Below, piece after piece: positions 1 to 7,666 of a stretch of DNA of 64,000 nt. The notes below the pieces were generated by a model. That model was not told the DNA's origin and did not search any database. It worked only from the letters and a program-made list of their open reading frames with translations. The DNA is from Thermus thermophilus (GTDB taxonomy: Bacteria; Deinococcota; Deinococci; Deinococcales; Thermaceae). The translations under genes were made by a program, and so were the position numbers. Every line of letters begins with the position of its first letter. Position 1 is the stretch's first letter. The DNA lies in NCBI RefSeq assembly GCF_019974155.1, contig NZ_AP025158.1:1178001-1242000 (forward strand), written 5' to 3'.

Positions 1-262
1 GGGAGAGGGTCTGGACCGGCTCAAGGAGGCCCTAAGGGAGGCCCTTTTGGGGAGGGAGGGGGGAGAGGTGCTCCTCACCGAGCGCCAGGTGGAAGCCCTC
101 CTCAGGGCCAAAGCGCGCCTGGAAGAGGCCCTTGCCCTCCCCGAGGACCTCATGGGCCTCGCCCTGGAGGAGGCGGCCTGGGCCCTCGCCCTCCTCACGG
201 GCAAGGAGGTGGCCGAGGAGGTGGTGGCCCGGGTCTTCCAGAACTTCTGCGTGGGGAAGTGA
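1..262 (+). CDS. mnmE: MnmE (TrmE) tRNA modification GTPase, C-terminal end
   Basis: These are the last 86 residues of a gene that enters from the left edge in frame 2. MnmE is a potassium-activated GTPase that works with MnmG to modify the wobble uridine of tRNAs. The diagnostic feature is the C-terminus FQNFCVGK, the Thermus version of the family's FCIGK tail, which carries the conserved cysteine. The residues before it form the helical-bundle domain, with the typical run ending ALLTGKEVAEEVVARV. The G domain lies outside the window. The gene converges on purH and the two are separated by a perfect hairpin. Confidence 0.9.
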   Translation, partial: GEGLDRLKEALREALLGREGGEVLLTERQVEALLRAKARLEEALALPEDLMGLALEEAAWALALLTGKEVAEEVVARVFQNFCVGK

Positions 263-281
263 TACCACCCCATACCGGCTT

Positions 282-311
282 ACGCCCCTTTGGCAAAAGC
301 CAAAGGGGCGT
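282..311. terminator. Bidirectional hairpin between mnmE and purH
   Basis: A perfect 13-bp inverted repeat, ACGCCCCTTTGGC then AAAA then GCCAAAGGGGCGT, fills the short gap between two convergent stop codons. No U-tract follows on either side, which is common for Thermus hairpin terminators. It could serve both genes. Confidence 0.8.
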
Positions 312-313
312 CC

Positions 314-1813
314 CTAGTGGCGGAAGTGGCGCACGCCGGTGAAGACCATGGCGATCCCCGCCTCCTCCGCCGCCCGGATGGAGTCCCCGTCCCGCACACT
401 CCCCCCGGGCTGGATGATGGCGGCGACGCCGTAGGAGGCGGCGAGGCGCACCACGTCGTCAAAGGGGAAGAAGGCGTCGGAGGCCAAGACGGCGCCCTTG
501 GCCCTTTCCCCGGCGGCCTCTAGGGCGTGCCGGGCGGCGGCCAGGCGGTTCGTCTGCCCCACCCCGATCCCCAAGGTCTGGCCCCCCTTGGCCACCACGA
601 TGGCGTTGGAGCGCACGTGCTTCACCACCTTCCAGGCGAAGCGGAGGTCGGGCCACTCCTCCGGGGTGGGAGCCCTTTGTGTGACCACCTTGGGCTCCAC
701 GGGGTCCTCGGTGTCCGCGTCCTGGAGGAGGACCCCGCCCCGGAGGCGCCTCAGGTCCAGGTAAGGCCCTTGGGCAAGGAAGGGCACCTGGAGGAGGCGG
801 AGGTTCTTCTTCCTGGCGAGGACCGCCCGGGCCTCGGGGCTAAAGGAGGGAGCGAGGACCACCTCCAGGAAGACCTCCGCCAGGGCCTCCGCCGTGGGGC
901 CGTCCAGGGGGCGGTTGAAGGCCACGATGCCGCCGAAGATGGAGACGGGATCGGCCTCGTAGGCCTTCCGGTAGGCCTCCAGGGGGGTCTCCCCCAGGGC
1001 CACGCCGCAGGGGTTCTGGTGCTTCACGGCCACGCAGGCGGGCTCGGCGAACTCGGACACCAGGTTCCAGGCGGCCTCGGCGTCCAGGTAGTTGTTGAAG
1101 CTCATGGCCTTCCCCTGAAGCACCTGGGCCTCGAGGAGAGGCCCCCTCTCCCCCACCACCCGGTAAAGCGCCGCCTCCTGGTGGGGGTTCTCCCCGTAGC
1201 GCAAGGCGGCCTCCCGCCTGAGGGCCAAAAGCTTCTCCTCGGGGAACTTCTCCCCGGAAAGCCACTCGGCGATGGCGGCGTCGTAGAGGGCGGTGTGGGC
1301 GAAGGCCTTGCGGGCGAGCTTTCGGCGGAAGTCCGGGGAGGGCCCCGCCTTGAGCGCCTCCAGGACCTGGGGGTAGTCCTCGGGATCGCACACGGGAAGC
1401 ACCGCCTGGTGGTTCTTGGCCGCCGCCCGGAGCATGGCGGGGCCCCCGATGTCAATCTGCTCCAGGGCCTCCTCCAAAGAGGCCCCCCGGGCCACCGTCT
1501 CCCGGAAGGGGTAGAGGTTCACCGCCAAGACCCCGATGCGCTCCAACCCCAAGGCCTTAAGCTCCTCCTCCTGGTCCGGACGGGCGAGGAGGGCGGCGTG
1601 CACCTTGGGGTGGAGGGTCTTGACCCTCCCCTCCAGGATCTCGGGAAAGCCGGTGAACTCGGAGATATAGGTCACGGGAAGCCCCGCCTCGCGGAGGGTG
1701 CGGTAGGTCCCCCCTGTGGCGAGGAGGCGGAAGCCGAGCTCCGCAAGCCCCCGGGCAAAGTCCACGATCCCCCGCTTGTCCGCGACGGAAAGAAGGGCCC
1801 ACATGGACCGCAT
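314..1813 (-). CDS. purH: PurH, bifunctional AICAR transformylase / IMP cyclohydrolase
   Basis: PurH catalyses the last two steps of IMP synthesis: formylation of AICAR with 10-formyl-THF, then ring closure. The N-terminal cyclohydrolase domain starts [16 protein letters not shown] and carries [11 protein letters not shown]. The transformylase domain shows [16 protein letters not shown], the active-site [10 protein letters not shown] and [10 protein letters not shown], and the protein ends with the family tail FTGVRHFRH. Length is about 499 residues, slightly shorter than E. coli. I chose the ATG at 1813, one base after the coaD stop; ATG 1804 is equally possible. A 5' extension through coaD is not coding. 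The gene is last in the rsmD-coaD-purH run. Confidence 0.95.
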   Translation of the reverse strand: MRSMWALLSVADKRGIVDFARGLAELGFRLLATGGTYRTLREAGLPVTYISEFTGFPEILEGRVKTLHPKVHAALLARPDQEEELKALGLERIGVLAVNLYPFRETVARGASLEEALEQIDIGGPAMLRAAAKNHQAVLPVCDPEDYPQVLEALKAGPSPDFRRKLARKAFAHTALYDAAIAEWLSGEKFPEEKLLALRREAALRYGENPHQEAALYRVVGERGPLLEAQVLQGKAMSFNNYLDAEAAWNLVSEFAEPACVAVKHQNPCGVALGETPLEAYRKAYEADPVSIFGGIVAFNRPLDGPTAEALAEVFLEVVLAPSFSPEARAVLARKKNLRLLQVPFLAQGPYLDLRRLRGGVLLQDADTEDPVEPKVVTQRAPTPEEWPDLRFAWKVVKHVRSNAIVVAKGGQTLGIGVGQTNRLAAARHALEAAGERAKGAVLASDAFFPFDDVVRLAASYGVAAIIQPGGSVRDGDSIRAAEEAGIAMVFTGVRHFRH

Positions 1814-1814
1814 T

Positions 1815-2297
<483 letters not shown>

Positions 2298-2813
2298 CTA
2301 GACCTCCACCAGGGTGAGGGCGTTCTCCCCGTAGACCCGCCGCTCCCCTAAGGGGAGGTAGAGGTCCTTGGGGTGCTGGAGGACGTAAAGCCCCCCCGCC
2401 TCCACCAGGCCGCTTGCGAGAAGCTCGCCGAAGAGGGCGGCGAGGTCCATGGCGTACGGCGGGGCCATGAAGGCCACGGTGAACCGCTCCCCCCGGGCCT
2501 TGGCCTCGGGGAGGAAGACCTCCACCGGAAGGGCCACCACCCGGGCCCCGAGGCCCGTGCGGCGCACGTTCTCCTTGAGGAGCTGGACCGCCTCGGGGTC
2601 CTTTTCCACCAACACCGCCTCCCAACCCTCGCTGGCGGCCTCGAGGCCCACGGCCCCGCTCCCCGCGAAGAGGTCCAGGAAGCGCCCCCGCCGCGGGTAG
2701 CGGAGGCGGAGGTAGTCAAAGAGGGCCTTCCTCAGCCGCACCGGGGAAGGACGGGCCGAGGCGGGCACCTTCAGGGCCACGCCCCGGGCCTTGCCGCCCA
2801 AGATCCGCACCAC
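2298..2813 (-). CDS. rsmD: RsmD-family 16S rRNA guanine-N2 methyltransferase
   Basis: RsmD methylates G966 (E. coli numbering) of 16S rRNA in the small subunit, using SAM. The protein begins VVRILGGKARG and carries the SAM-binding loop DLFAGSGAVGLEAASEG. The acidic EKDPEA follows the next strand, and substrate contacts include RPSPVRLRKALFDYL. The catalytic motif, normally (D/N)PPY, here reads APPY in VAFMAPPYAMD, which is unusual. I chose the GTG at 2813 (171 aa) because the family starts at RIxGGxxrG; an ATG at 2855 would add 14 unlikely residues next to the tRNA terminator. It is the first gene of the rsmD-coaD-purH run. Confidence 0.88.
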   Translation of the reverse strand: MVRILGGKARGVALKVPASARPSPVRLRKALFDYLRLRYPRRGRFLDLFAGSGAVGLEAASEGWEAVLVEKDPEAVQLLKENVRRTGLGARVVALPVEVFLPEAKARGERFTVAFMAPPYAMDLAALFGELLASGLVEAGGLYVLQHPKDLYLPLGERRVYGENALTLVEV

Positions 2814-2861
2814 GCCCTTCAGCTTACCGCCCCGAGGAGGCTTCGCAAACCCCACCCGAAA

Positions 2862-2886
2862 GCAGAAAGCCGGCCTTTAGGCCGGC
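2862..2886 (-). terminator. Intrinsic terminator after tRNA-Pro
   Basis: Read on the minus strand, GCCGGCC, a four-base TAAA loop, and GGCCGGC are followed by TTTCTG. The hairpin starts four bases past the encoded CCA of tRNA-Pro, so the tRNA appears to be transcribed as its own unit. Confidence 0.8.
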
Positions 2887-2889
2887 CCT

Positions 2890-2966
2890 TGGTCGGGGAG
2901 ACTGGATTTGAACCAGCGACCCCCTCGTCCCGAACGAGGTGCGCTACCGGGCTGCGCTACTCCCCG
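2890..2966 (-). tRNA. tRNA-Pro (anticodon CGG)
   Basis: This 77-nt cloverleaf on the minus strand has acceptor stem CGGGGAG with CTCCCCG, anticodon stem CCTCG with CGAGG, loop TTCGGGA (anticodon CGG), T-arm GCTGG-TTCAAAT-CCAGT, discriminator A and an encoded CCA end. It decodes CCG. It sits between its own promoter (2978-3006) and terminator (2862-2886). Confidence 0.97.
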
Positions 2967-2977
2967 CAGCGCCCTCC

Positions 2978-3006
2978 AGTATAGGCAGAAGGGCGCCTTT
3001 TGTCTA
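2978..3006 (-). promoter_or_regulatory. Promoter of tRNA-Pro
   Basis: On the minus strand there is a -35 TAGACA (3001-3006), a 17-base spacer and a -10 TATACT (2978-2983). The tRNA 5' end lies 11 bases beyond the -10. The elements match the Thermus housekeeping consensus well. Confidence 0.8.
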
Positions 3007-3016
3007 GCATGGGGGC

Positions 3017-3520
3017 ATGGCCGCCGCGGTCCTTGCGGGCTACCTCATGGGAAGCCTTCCCTTCGCCTTCTGGTTCGCCGCCCTCCAGGGCAAAGGGTGG
3101 TCGGGGAGGGAGCCGCTTTGGCGCCTCGGCCCCGTCCCCGCGGGCCTCGTCCTCCTCCTGGACTTCGCCAAGGGGGTCTTCGCCGTGGCCCTGGGGGAGT
3201 TTCTGGCCCGGGACTACACCGGGGGCCTGGCGGCGGGGGCCGCCGCGGCCTTCGCCCACGCCTTAAGCCCCTGGCTCGGCCTCCGGCGGGCGGGAAGCCT
3301 CCTCGCCCCCCTGGGCGTCCTCTTCGCCGTGGACCCGAGGCTCCTCCTCCTGGCGGGCCTTCCCGCCGGCGTCCTCCTCCTCGCCGGCCGCCAAGCCTAC
3401 CCCGCCCTCCTCGCCTTCGCCCTGGCCCTGCCCCTCGCCGCCCTCCTCCTCGGCGGAGGACAAGCCCACCTGCTCTTTGCCCTCGCCCTCAGCCTGGCCC
3501 TCCTTTGGCCCCCCCGGTGA
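3017..3520 (+). CDS. PlsY-like membrane protein, degenerate paralogue
   Basis: This 167-residue protein has about five hydrophobic segments. It starts like PlsY, the acyl-phosphate:glycerol-3-phosphate acyltransferase, with GYLMGSLPFAFW, and keeps the LDFAKGVFAV helix. The phosphate-binding GSGNxGATN motif between these is absent: the text runs directly from GREPLWRLGPVPAG into LDFAKG. The third motif, GHxxxxxxxFxGGKG in active enzymes, is AHALSPWLGLRRAG here. It is also shorter than the usual 190-200 residues. It clearly descends from PlsY, but acyltransferase activity is doubtful and its role unknown. Its 3' end overlaps coaE by 32 bp. Confidence 0.75.
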   Translation: MAAAVLAGYLMGSLPFAFWFAALQGKGWSGREPLWRLGPVPAGLVLLLDFAKGVFAVALGEFLARDYTGGLAAGAAAAFAHALSPWLGLRRAGSLLAPLGVLFAVDPRLLLLAGLPAGVLLLAGRQAYPALLAFALALPLAALLLGGGQAHLLFALALSLALLWPPR

Positions 3521-4100
3521 GCTGGGCCAGGACCGCCTTCAAGGCCCTTTCCAGGTCCTCGAGGCTCCCCGTGTTCTCCAAGACCCAGGTGGCCCGCCTG
3601 CGCTTCTCCTCCTCGGGCATCTGGGCCCGCTCCCGGGCCAGGACCTCCTCCCGGGAAAGCCCCGAGCGGGCCATCACCCGCCTCACCCGCACCTCCAAGG
3701 GGGCCGTCACCAAGAGGGTTCCGTGGAGCCTCCCCTCCCACCCCTTCTCAAAGAGGAGGGGGACCTCCAGGAAGACGAGGGGGGCCTCGAGGCGGGAAAG
3801 CTCCTCCCCAAGAAGCCGGCCCACCTCCGGGTGGACCACGGCCTCGAGGGCCTTGAGCTTCTCCGGGTCGGAAAAGACGAGCCGGGCGAGGGCCCTCCGG
3901 TCCAGGCGCCCTTCCGGGAAGGCCTCGGGGAAGAGGCGCCTAAGCTCCGCCTCCTTGTTCTCCCGGGCCCGGGCGGCGAGGGCGTCCAGGTCCAAGACGG
4001 GATAGCCCCAGGCCCTGAGGAGGGCGGCCACGGTGCTCTTGCCGCTGCCGATGTTCCCGGTGATGCCGATAATGATGGGGTGCTCCGGCTGATCCGCCAT
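3489..4100 (-). CDS. coaE: CoaE, dephospho-CoA kinase
   Basis: CoaE phosphorylates the 3'-hydroxyl of dephospho-CoA, the final step of CoA synthesis. The 203-residue protein has the P-loop GITGNIGSGKST, DLDALAARA just after it, HPEVGRLL and FLEVPLLFEKGWE, which form the CoA-binding and lid regions. The ATG at 4100 is fixed because the family P-loop begins about ten residues from the N-terminus. That start codon abuts the divergent start codon of cca: CAT at 4098-4100 and ATG at 4101-4103. A -10 TATAAA at 4114-4119 and a GGGGAAG Shine-Dalgarno lie upstream, inside the cca coding region. Confidence 0.95.
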   Translation of the reverse strand: MADQPEHPIIIGITGNIGSGKSTVAALLRAWGYPVLDLDALAARARENKEAELRRLFPEAFPEGRLDRRALARLVFSDPEKLKALEAVVHPEVGRLLGEELSRLEAPLVFLEVPLLFEKGWEGRLHGTLLVTAPLEVRVRRVMARSGLSREEVLARERAQMPEEEKRRRATWVLENTGSLEDLERALKAVLAQLTGGAKGGPG

Positions 4101-4119
4101 ATGGACTTCCCCTTTTATA
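4068..4119. promoter_or_regulatory. Divergent coaE / cca promoter elements inside the opposite genes
   Basis: The two start codons touch in the palindrome CATATG (4098-4103), so there is no intergenic space. For cca (plus), GATAAT at 4068-4073 is a possible -10 inside coaE. For coaE (minus), TATAAA at 4114-4119 lies inside cca, followed by GGGGAAG. These assignments are by eye. Confidence 0.45.
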
Positions 4120-5396
4120 CCCCCAAGGACGCCTTCCCCGTGGGCGGGGCGGTGCGGGACCTCCTCCTGGGAAGGCGCCCCAAGGACCTGGACTACGCCG
4201 CCTTGGACCCGCAAAAGGCGGCCGAGGAGGCGCAAAGGCGCCTCGGGGGAAGCCTCTTTCCCCTGGACCCCGAGCGGGGCCACTTCCGCCTGGTGGTGGG
4301 GGAAAGGACCCTGGACTTCACCCCCTTGGAGGGAACCCCGGAAGGGGACCTCCTCCGGCGGGACTACCGCCTAAACGCCCTCCTCTGGAAGGGGGGCGCG
4401 GTCTTCGGCCTAGAGGGGGTGGAGGAGGACCTGAGGCGGCGCCTCCTCGTCCCCGTGCGGGAGGAAAACCTCTACCAGGACCACCTCCGGAGCCTCCGGG
4501 GGGTGCGCCTTTCCGCCACCTTGGGCTTCGGGCTTCCCCGGAGGACCCGGGAGGCCCTTGGCCGCCACGCCCGGTTCCTCCAGGCCCACCCCGAGGCCAT
4601 TCCCGCGCGGGAGCGGGTGAGGGAGGAGCTTGCGCGGCTCCTCCTCTCCCCAAAGGCGGCCTACGGCCTCCGCCTTCTGGAGAGGGTGGGGCTCCTTGGG
4701 GTCTACCTCCCCGAGCTCGCCCTCCTCGTGGGCCTCCACCAAGGCGGGGTGCACCACCTCCCCGTTTGGGAGCACACCTTGAGCGTGGTCTTCCACCTCC
4801 TCTGGCTCTGGCCCGAGGCCCCCCTCGAGGCCCGCCTCGCCGCCCTCTTCCACGACGTGGGCAAGCCCCTCACCCGCCGCTTTGACCCCGAGGTGGGCCG
4901 CTTCCGCTTCCTGGGCCACGCCGAGGTGGGGGCGGAGATCGCCCGGGCAAGCCTCCTTTGGCTCCGCTTCCCCAAGGAGGCGGTGGAGCGGGTGGCGGGC
5001 CTCGTGCGCCGCCACATGGACCGCCCCCCCGAGGAGAGGAAGGCCCTCCGCCGCTTCCTCCTGAAGCGCCAGGACCTCCTCCCCGACCTCGTCTACCTCA
5101 TGGCGGCGGACCGCCTGGCGGCGAAGGGCGTGGAGGCCGAGGCCTGGGAGGTGCTCGGGCGCTACGGGGAGGCCCTGAAAGACCCCCTGCCGCAAAGGCC
5201 CCTCCTCTCCGGGGAGGAGGTGATGGCCCTTCTGGGCCTGCGGGAAGGCCCCGAGGTGGGAAGGGCCCTGAAGGCCCTCCTCGAGGCCCAGGCGGAGGGC
5301 CGGGTGGGGACCGAGGAGGAGGCCCGGGCCTTTCTCCTATATTGGAAGGGTGGAAGGGAGGCTCAGGCTTCGGGAACCCCAGATCACCCCCGTTGA
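4101..5396 (+). CDS. cca: CCA tRNA nucleotidyltransferase family protein with HD domain
   Basis: This 431-residue class II nucleotidyltransferase adds nucleotides to the tRNA 3' end. The head domain has VGGAVRDLLLG, the metal-binding DxD in PKDLDYA, the nucleotide motif LLRRDYRLNALL and the family's HLRSLRGVRLS. A C-terminal HD phosphohydrolase domain follows, with VWEHTLSVV, LFHDVGKP, GHAEVGAE and RRHMDRPP. Some relatives in this phylum split the work into CC-adding and A-adding enzymes; I cannot tell from motifs which this is, and both encoded tRNAs here already carry CCA. The start is the ATG at 4101; GTG 4080 would overlap coaE. The stop lies 47 bp inside the next gene. Confidence 0.88.
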   Translation: MDFPFYTPKDAFPVGGAVRDLLLGRRPKDLDYAALDPQKAAEEAQRRLGGSLFPLDPERGHFRLVVGERTLDFTPLEGTPEGDLLRRDYRLNALLWKGGAVFGLEGVEEDLRRRLLVPVREENLYQDHLRSLRGVRLSATLGFGLPRRTREALGRHARFLQAHPEAIPARERVREELARLLLSPKAAYGLRLLERVGLLGVYLPELALLVGLHQGGVHHLPVWEHTLSVVFHLLWLWPEAPLEARLAALFHDVGKPLTRRFDPEVGRFRFLGHAEVGAEIARASLLWLRFPKEAVERVAGLVRRHMDRPPEERKALRRFLLKRQDLLPDLVYLMAADRLAAKGVEAEAWEVLGRYGEALKDPLPQRPLLSGEEVMALLGLREGPEVGRALKALLEAQAEGRVGTEEEARAFLLYWKGGREAQASGTPDHPR

Positions 5397-6462
5397 GGGG
5401 GGCTTTCTGGTCTCCGACCCCTACGGGGTCTACGAGAAGCCCCTGGCCCTCACCGAGGGCGGGCTTTTCCTCCTCTCCCTCATGGAGGGGAGGACCCTGG
5501 AGGAGGTGCAGGAGGAGGTGTTCAAGCGCCACGGGGTCCTGGTGCCGAGGAAGGAGCTGGAAGAGCTGGCGAAGGCCCTGGAGGAGGCGGGCCTCCTCCT
5601 CACGGAAAGGGTGGAGGCGAGGCTTAGGGAGGAGGAAGAGAGGCTCAGGCGGGAGCGGCCCATGCGCCTCGCCGGGCTTTCCTACCCCAAGGGAGAACGG
5701 GAGGCCCGGGCCTTCCTCGAGGCCTTCCGGGCGAGCTACCCGGGGGAAGGAAGGGAAGCGAAGGTCCTCCTCATGCCCCACCTGGAGCCAAGCCGGGTCC
5801 CCGAGGTCTACGGGGCGGCCCTCGCCGCCTTGGAGAAGACCCCGCCCCCTGAGCGCGTCTACCTGGTGGGGGTCGCCCACAGGCCGCTTAAGGAGAGGGC
5901 CGCCGCCCTTCCCGTGCCCTTCCAGACCCCCTTCGGCCCCGCCCTGCCGGACCTTCCCGCCCTCCAGGCCCTGGACGCCCTCCTTCCCTTTGAGCTCTTC
6001 AACACGCCCCTCGCCTTCCGGGAGGAGCACAGCCTGGAGCTTCCCCTCTTCTTCCTGAAGGGGCGGTTCCCCGAGGCCCGCGTCCTTCCCCTCCTCGTGG
6101 GGCGGCGAAGCCCGGAGCTCGGGGAGGCCCTCAAGGTGGTCCTGCGGGACTTCCCGGGGCTTCTCGTTCTCGCCGTGGACCTCTCCCACGTGGGGCCCCG
6201 CTTCGGGGACCCTCCCCTCACCCGCCCCCTGGCGGAGGAGGCGAGGCGGCGGGACCTGGGCTTCCTGGAACGGATCGCGGAAGGGGCGCCGGAGGCCGCC
6301 CTCGCCCTCCTCGGGGAAAACCCCACCCGCATAGACGGGGTGGAGGTGGTGGCAAGCCTCCTCCCCCTCCTCCGGGGAAGGAGGGGCGAGGTCCTGGCCC
6401 ACCGCCTGGACCTCGAGGCCCCCACCCTAAGCGCCGTGGGGGCGGGGACCCTGGTCCTCTAA
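5350..6462 (+). CDS. MEMO1-family protein (AmmeMemoRadiSam protein B) with PqqD-like N-terminus
   Basis: Residues from about 110 to 370 form a MEMO-type dioxygenase-like fold: VLLMPHLEP, VYLVGVAHRP where relatives have GTSH, REEHSLELPLFFL and VDLSHVGPRFG. The first 90 residues look like a small winged-helix PqqD-type peptide-binding domain (PLALTEGGLFLLSLMEG, then ELAKALEEAGLLL). MEMO proteins often sit beside an AMMECR1 protein and a radical SAM enzyme; neither is in this window. The biochemical role in bacteria is not settled. The GTG start at 5350 overlaps cca by 47 bp, so the two are probably cotranscribed. Confidence 0.75.
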   Translation: MEGRLRLREPQITPVEGGFLVSDPYGVYEKPLALTEGGLFLLSLMEGRTLEEVQEEVFKRHGVLVPRKELEELAKALEEAGLLLTERVEARLREEEERLRRERPMRLAGLSYPKGEREARAFLEAFRASYPGEGREAKVLLMPHLEPSRVPEVYGAALAALEKTPPPERVYLVGVAHRPLKERAAALPVPFQTPFGPALPDLPALQALDALLPFELFNTPLAFREEHSLELPLFFLKGRFPEARVLPLLVGRRSPELGEALKVVLRDFPGLLVLAVDLSHVGPRFGDPPLTRPLAEEARRRDLGFLERIAEGAPEAALALLGENPTRIDGVEVVASLLPLLRGRRGEVLAHRLDLEAPTLSAVGAGTLVL

Positions 6463-6465
6463 AGA

Positions 6466-6760
6466 GCCCCAGAGTCGGGAACGACGCGAAGGGGCGGGCG
6501 CCGGGCCGTCCAGCCCCCCGTGAAGCGCGCCCGGGCCCCTTTTCTGGGAGCCCTTCCCTCTAGGGCGCGCCCCTTTCTACATGGGGGCTTTGGTGGCGGT
6601 GCGGCACGATCCAGAGATGCGGGCCTTCTACCACCGCTTGCTTTCCCGAGGGAAGACAAAAAAGCAGGCGCTCTTGGCCGTGGCCCACAAGCTCCTCAGG
6701 CGGATGATGGGGCGGCTCAGGGAGTACTACGCCGGTCAGCCAGCCCAAGGGGTGGCTTGA
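6466..6760 (+). pseudogene. IS110-family transposase remnant
   Basis: Two frames carry pieces of an IS110/IS116/IS902 transposase C-terminal domain. Frame 1 near 6470 reads PESGTTRRGGRR. Frame 2 from about 6570 reads YMGALVAVRHDPEMRAFYHR and continues through LLSRGKTKKQALLAV to the stop at 6760. The conserved LYMAALVAVRHNP..RAFY pattern of the family is clear, but the N-terminal DEDD nuclease domain is missing and there is a frameshift. The relic begins directly after the MEMO stop codon and ends 11 bases before the CRISPR array. Confidence 0.75.
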
Positions 6761-6771
6761 CAGGCAAGACA

Positions 6772-7193
6772 GTATCAATCCCCTTACGGGGCTCAAGCTC
6801 TTGCAACCCCGTGGGCCCGCAGGGTCCCGGGGTGGGCTATTACTGGTCGCAATCCCCTTACGGGGCTCAAGCTCTTGCAACCGGGCGGATGAAGCCATCC
6901 GCCCGGTCGCCCTTCCCTGGGGGTCGCAATCCCCTTACGGGGCTCAAGCTCTTGCAACGCCTACCACGTGGCCCTCCTCAGGCCCAAAAGCGGCCTCTAG
7001 TCGCAATCCCCTTACGGGGCTCAAGCTCTTGCAACGCTCCTTCGTGGTCCTCCGGGGCCGGTACCGCCTGGAGAGCTAGTCGCAATCCCCTTACGGGGCT
7101 CAAGCTCTTGCAACTGCGGAGGCGGGCGCGCCGGAGCGGGAGGACGGAGGTGGTCTAGTCGCAATCCCCTTACGGGGCTCAAGCTCTTGCAAC
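6772..7193 (-). CRISPR. CRISPR array, six 36-bp repeats and five spacers
   Basis: Six repeats start at 6772, 6846, 6923, 7000, 7079 and 7158. On the plus strand each begins GTCGCAATCCCC and ends CTCTTGCAAC. Spacers are 38, 41, 41, 43 and 43 bp. The reverse complement ends in ATTGCGAC, the crRNA 5' handle known for Thermus type III repeats, so the array is read on the minus strand from 7193. The repeat at 6772 is degenerate (GTATCAATC for GTCGCAATC), as expected for the oldest, leader-distal end. The repeat core CCCC-TTAC-GGGG can form a short hairpin. No cas genes lie in this window. Confidence 0.97.
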
Positions 7194-7580
7194 TCTACCC
7201 CCCTCAGAACCCCGTCCTGGACGGCACCGCTAGAGGGGGGGTTTGTGAGAAAGATGAAGCTTGGAATATGCACACGGCGAATAACGGGGGTTTTCGGGGG
7301 TTTGTGCCGATGAAAAGCCACGGGAGGAAGGGGCGATGAGAAGGGGAAAACGCATATTCACCTTCGGCAAGGAGAAAACTGGCTTTCAAGGTCCCCACCC
7401 GGAGGTCCGGGTTAGGGGGAGTATAGCACACACCGCAACGTTGGGCCAGGTCAAAATTTCGGTGAAGAAAGGGCTCCTGCACTGAGCTTTGTTTTTCAAA
7501 GTTCAAAGAAAGCCAGTTGCATCGTAATTTTGCTGACAAGTATAGCCAAGGCCCGCCCTATCGCCAGAGGCAAAAGGGGG
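7194..7580 (-). promoter_or_regulatory. CRISPR leader, AT-rich
   Basis: This stretch between the youngest repeat and the rnr terminator has no supported gene. It is clearly richer in A and T than its surroundings, as CRISPR leaders are. Candidate minus-strand -10 elements are TATACT at 7420-7425 (CTGGCC 18 bases upstream) and TATACT at 7539-7544. Which one drives the array cannot be decided by eye. Confidence 0.7.
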
Positions 7581-7584
7581 TGTA

Positions 7585-7660
7585 GCGGCCCCGTCCCAAA
7601 AGGGCCGCCTTCAGCCGCTGGGCCTGCACTCCCCCAGGGGGTTGCAGAACCCCAGGGGGT
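7585..7660 (-). terminator. Terminator region downstream of rnr
   Basis: Two hairpins follow the rnr stop on the minus strand. The nearer (about 7630-7660) is a C/G palindrome with GGGGTT pairing to AACCCC. The farther has GCGGCCC (7602-7608) pairing with GGGCCGC (7585-7591). They separate rnr from the CRISPR leader, although the two would be transcribed in the same direction. Confidence 0.6.
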
Positions 7661-7666
7661 GGGCAC

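Noticed and set aside
6520-7158. An open frame crossing the transposase relic and the whole CRISPR array
   Set aside because: It translates the repeats themselves (SPYGAQALA and similar). The array explains the sequence and there is no ribosome-binding site.
6463-7193. A complete insertion sequence beside the CRISPR array
   Set aside because: Only a frameshifted C-terminal third of an IS110 transposase is present; no nuclease domain or ends could be found.
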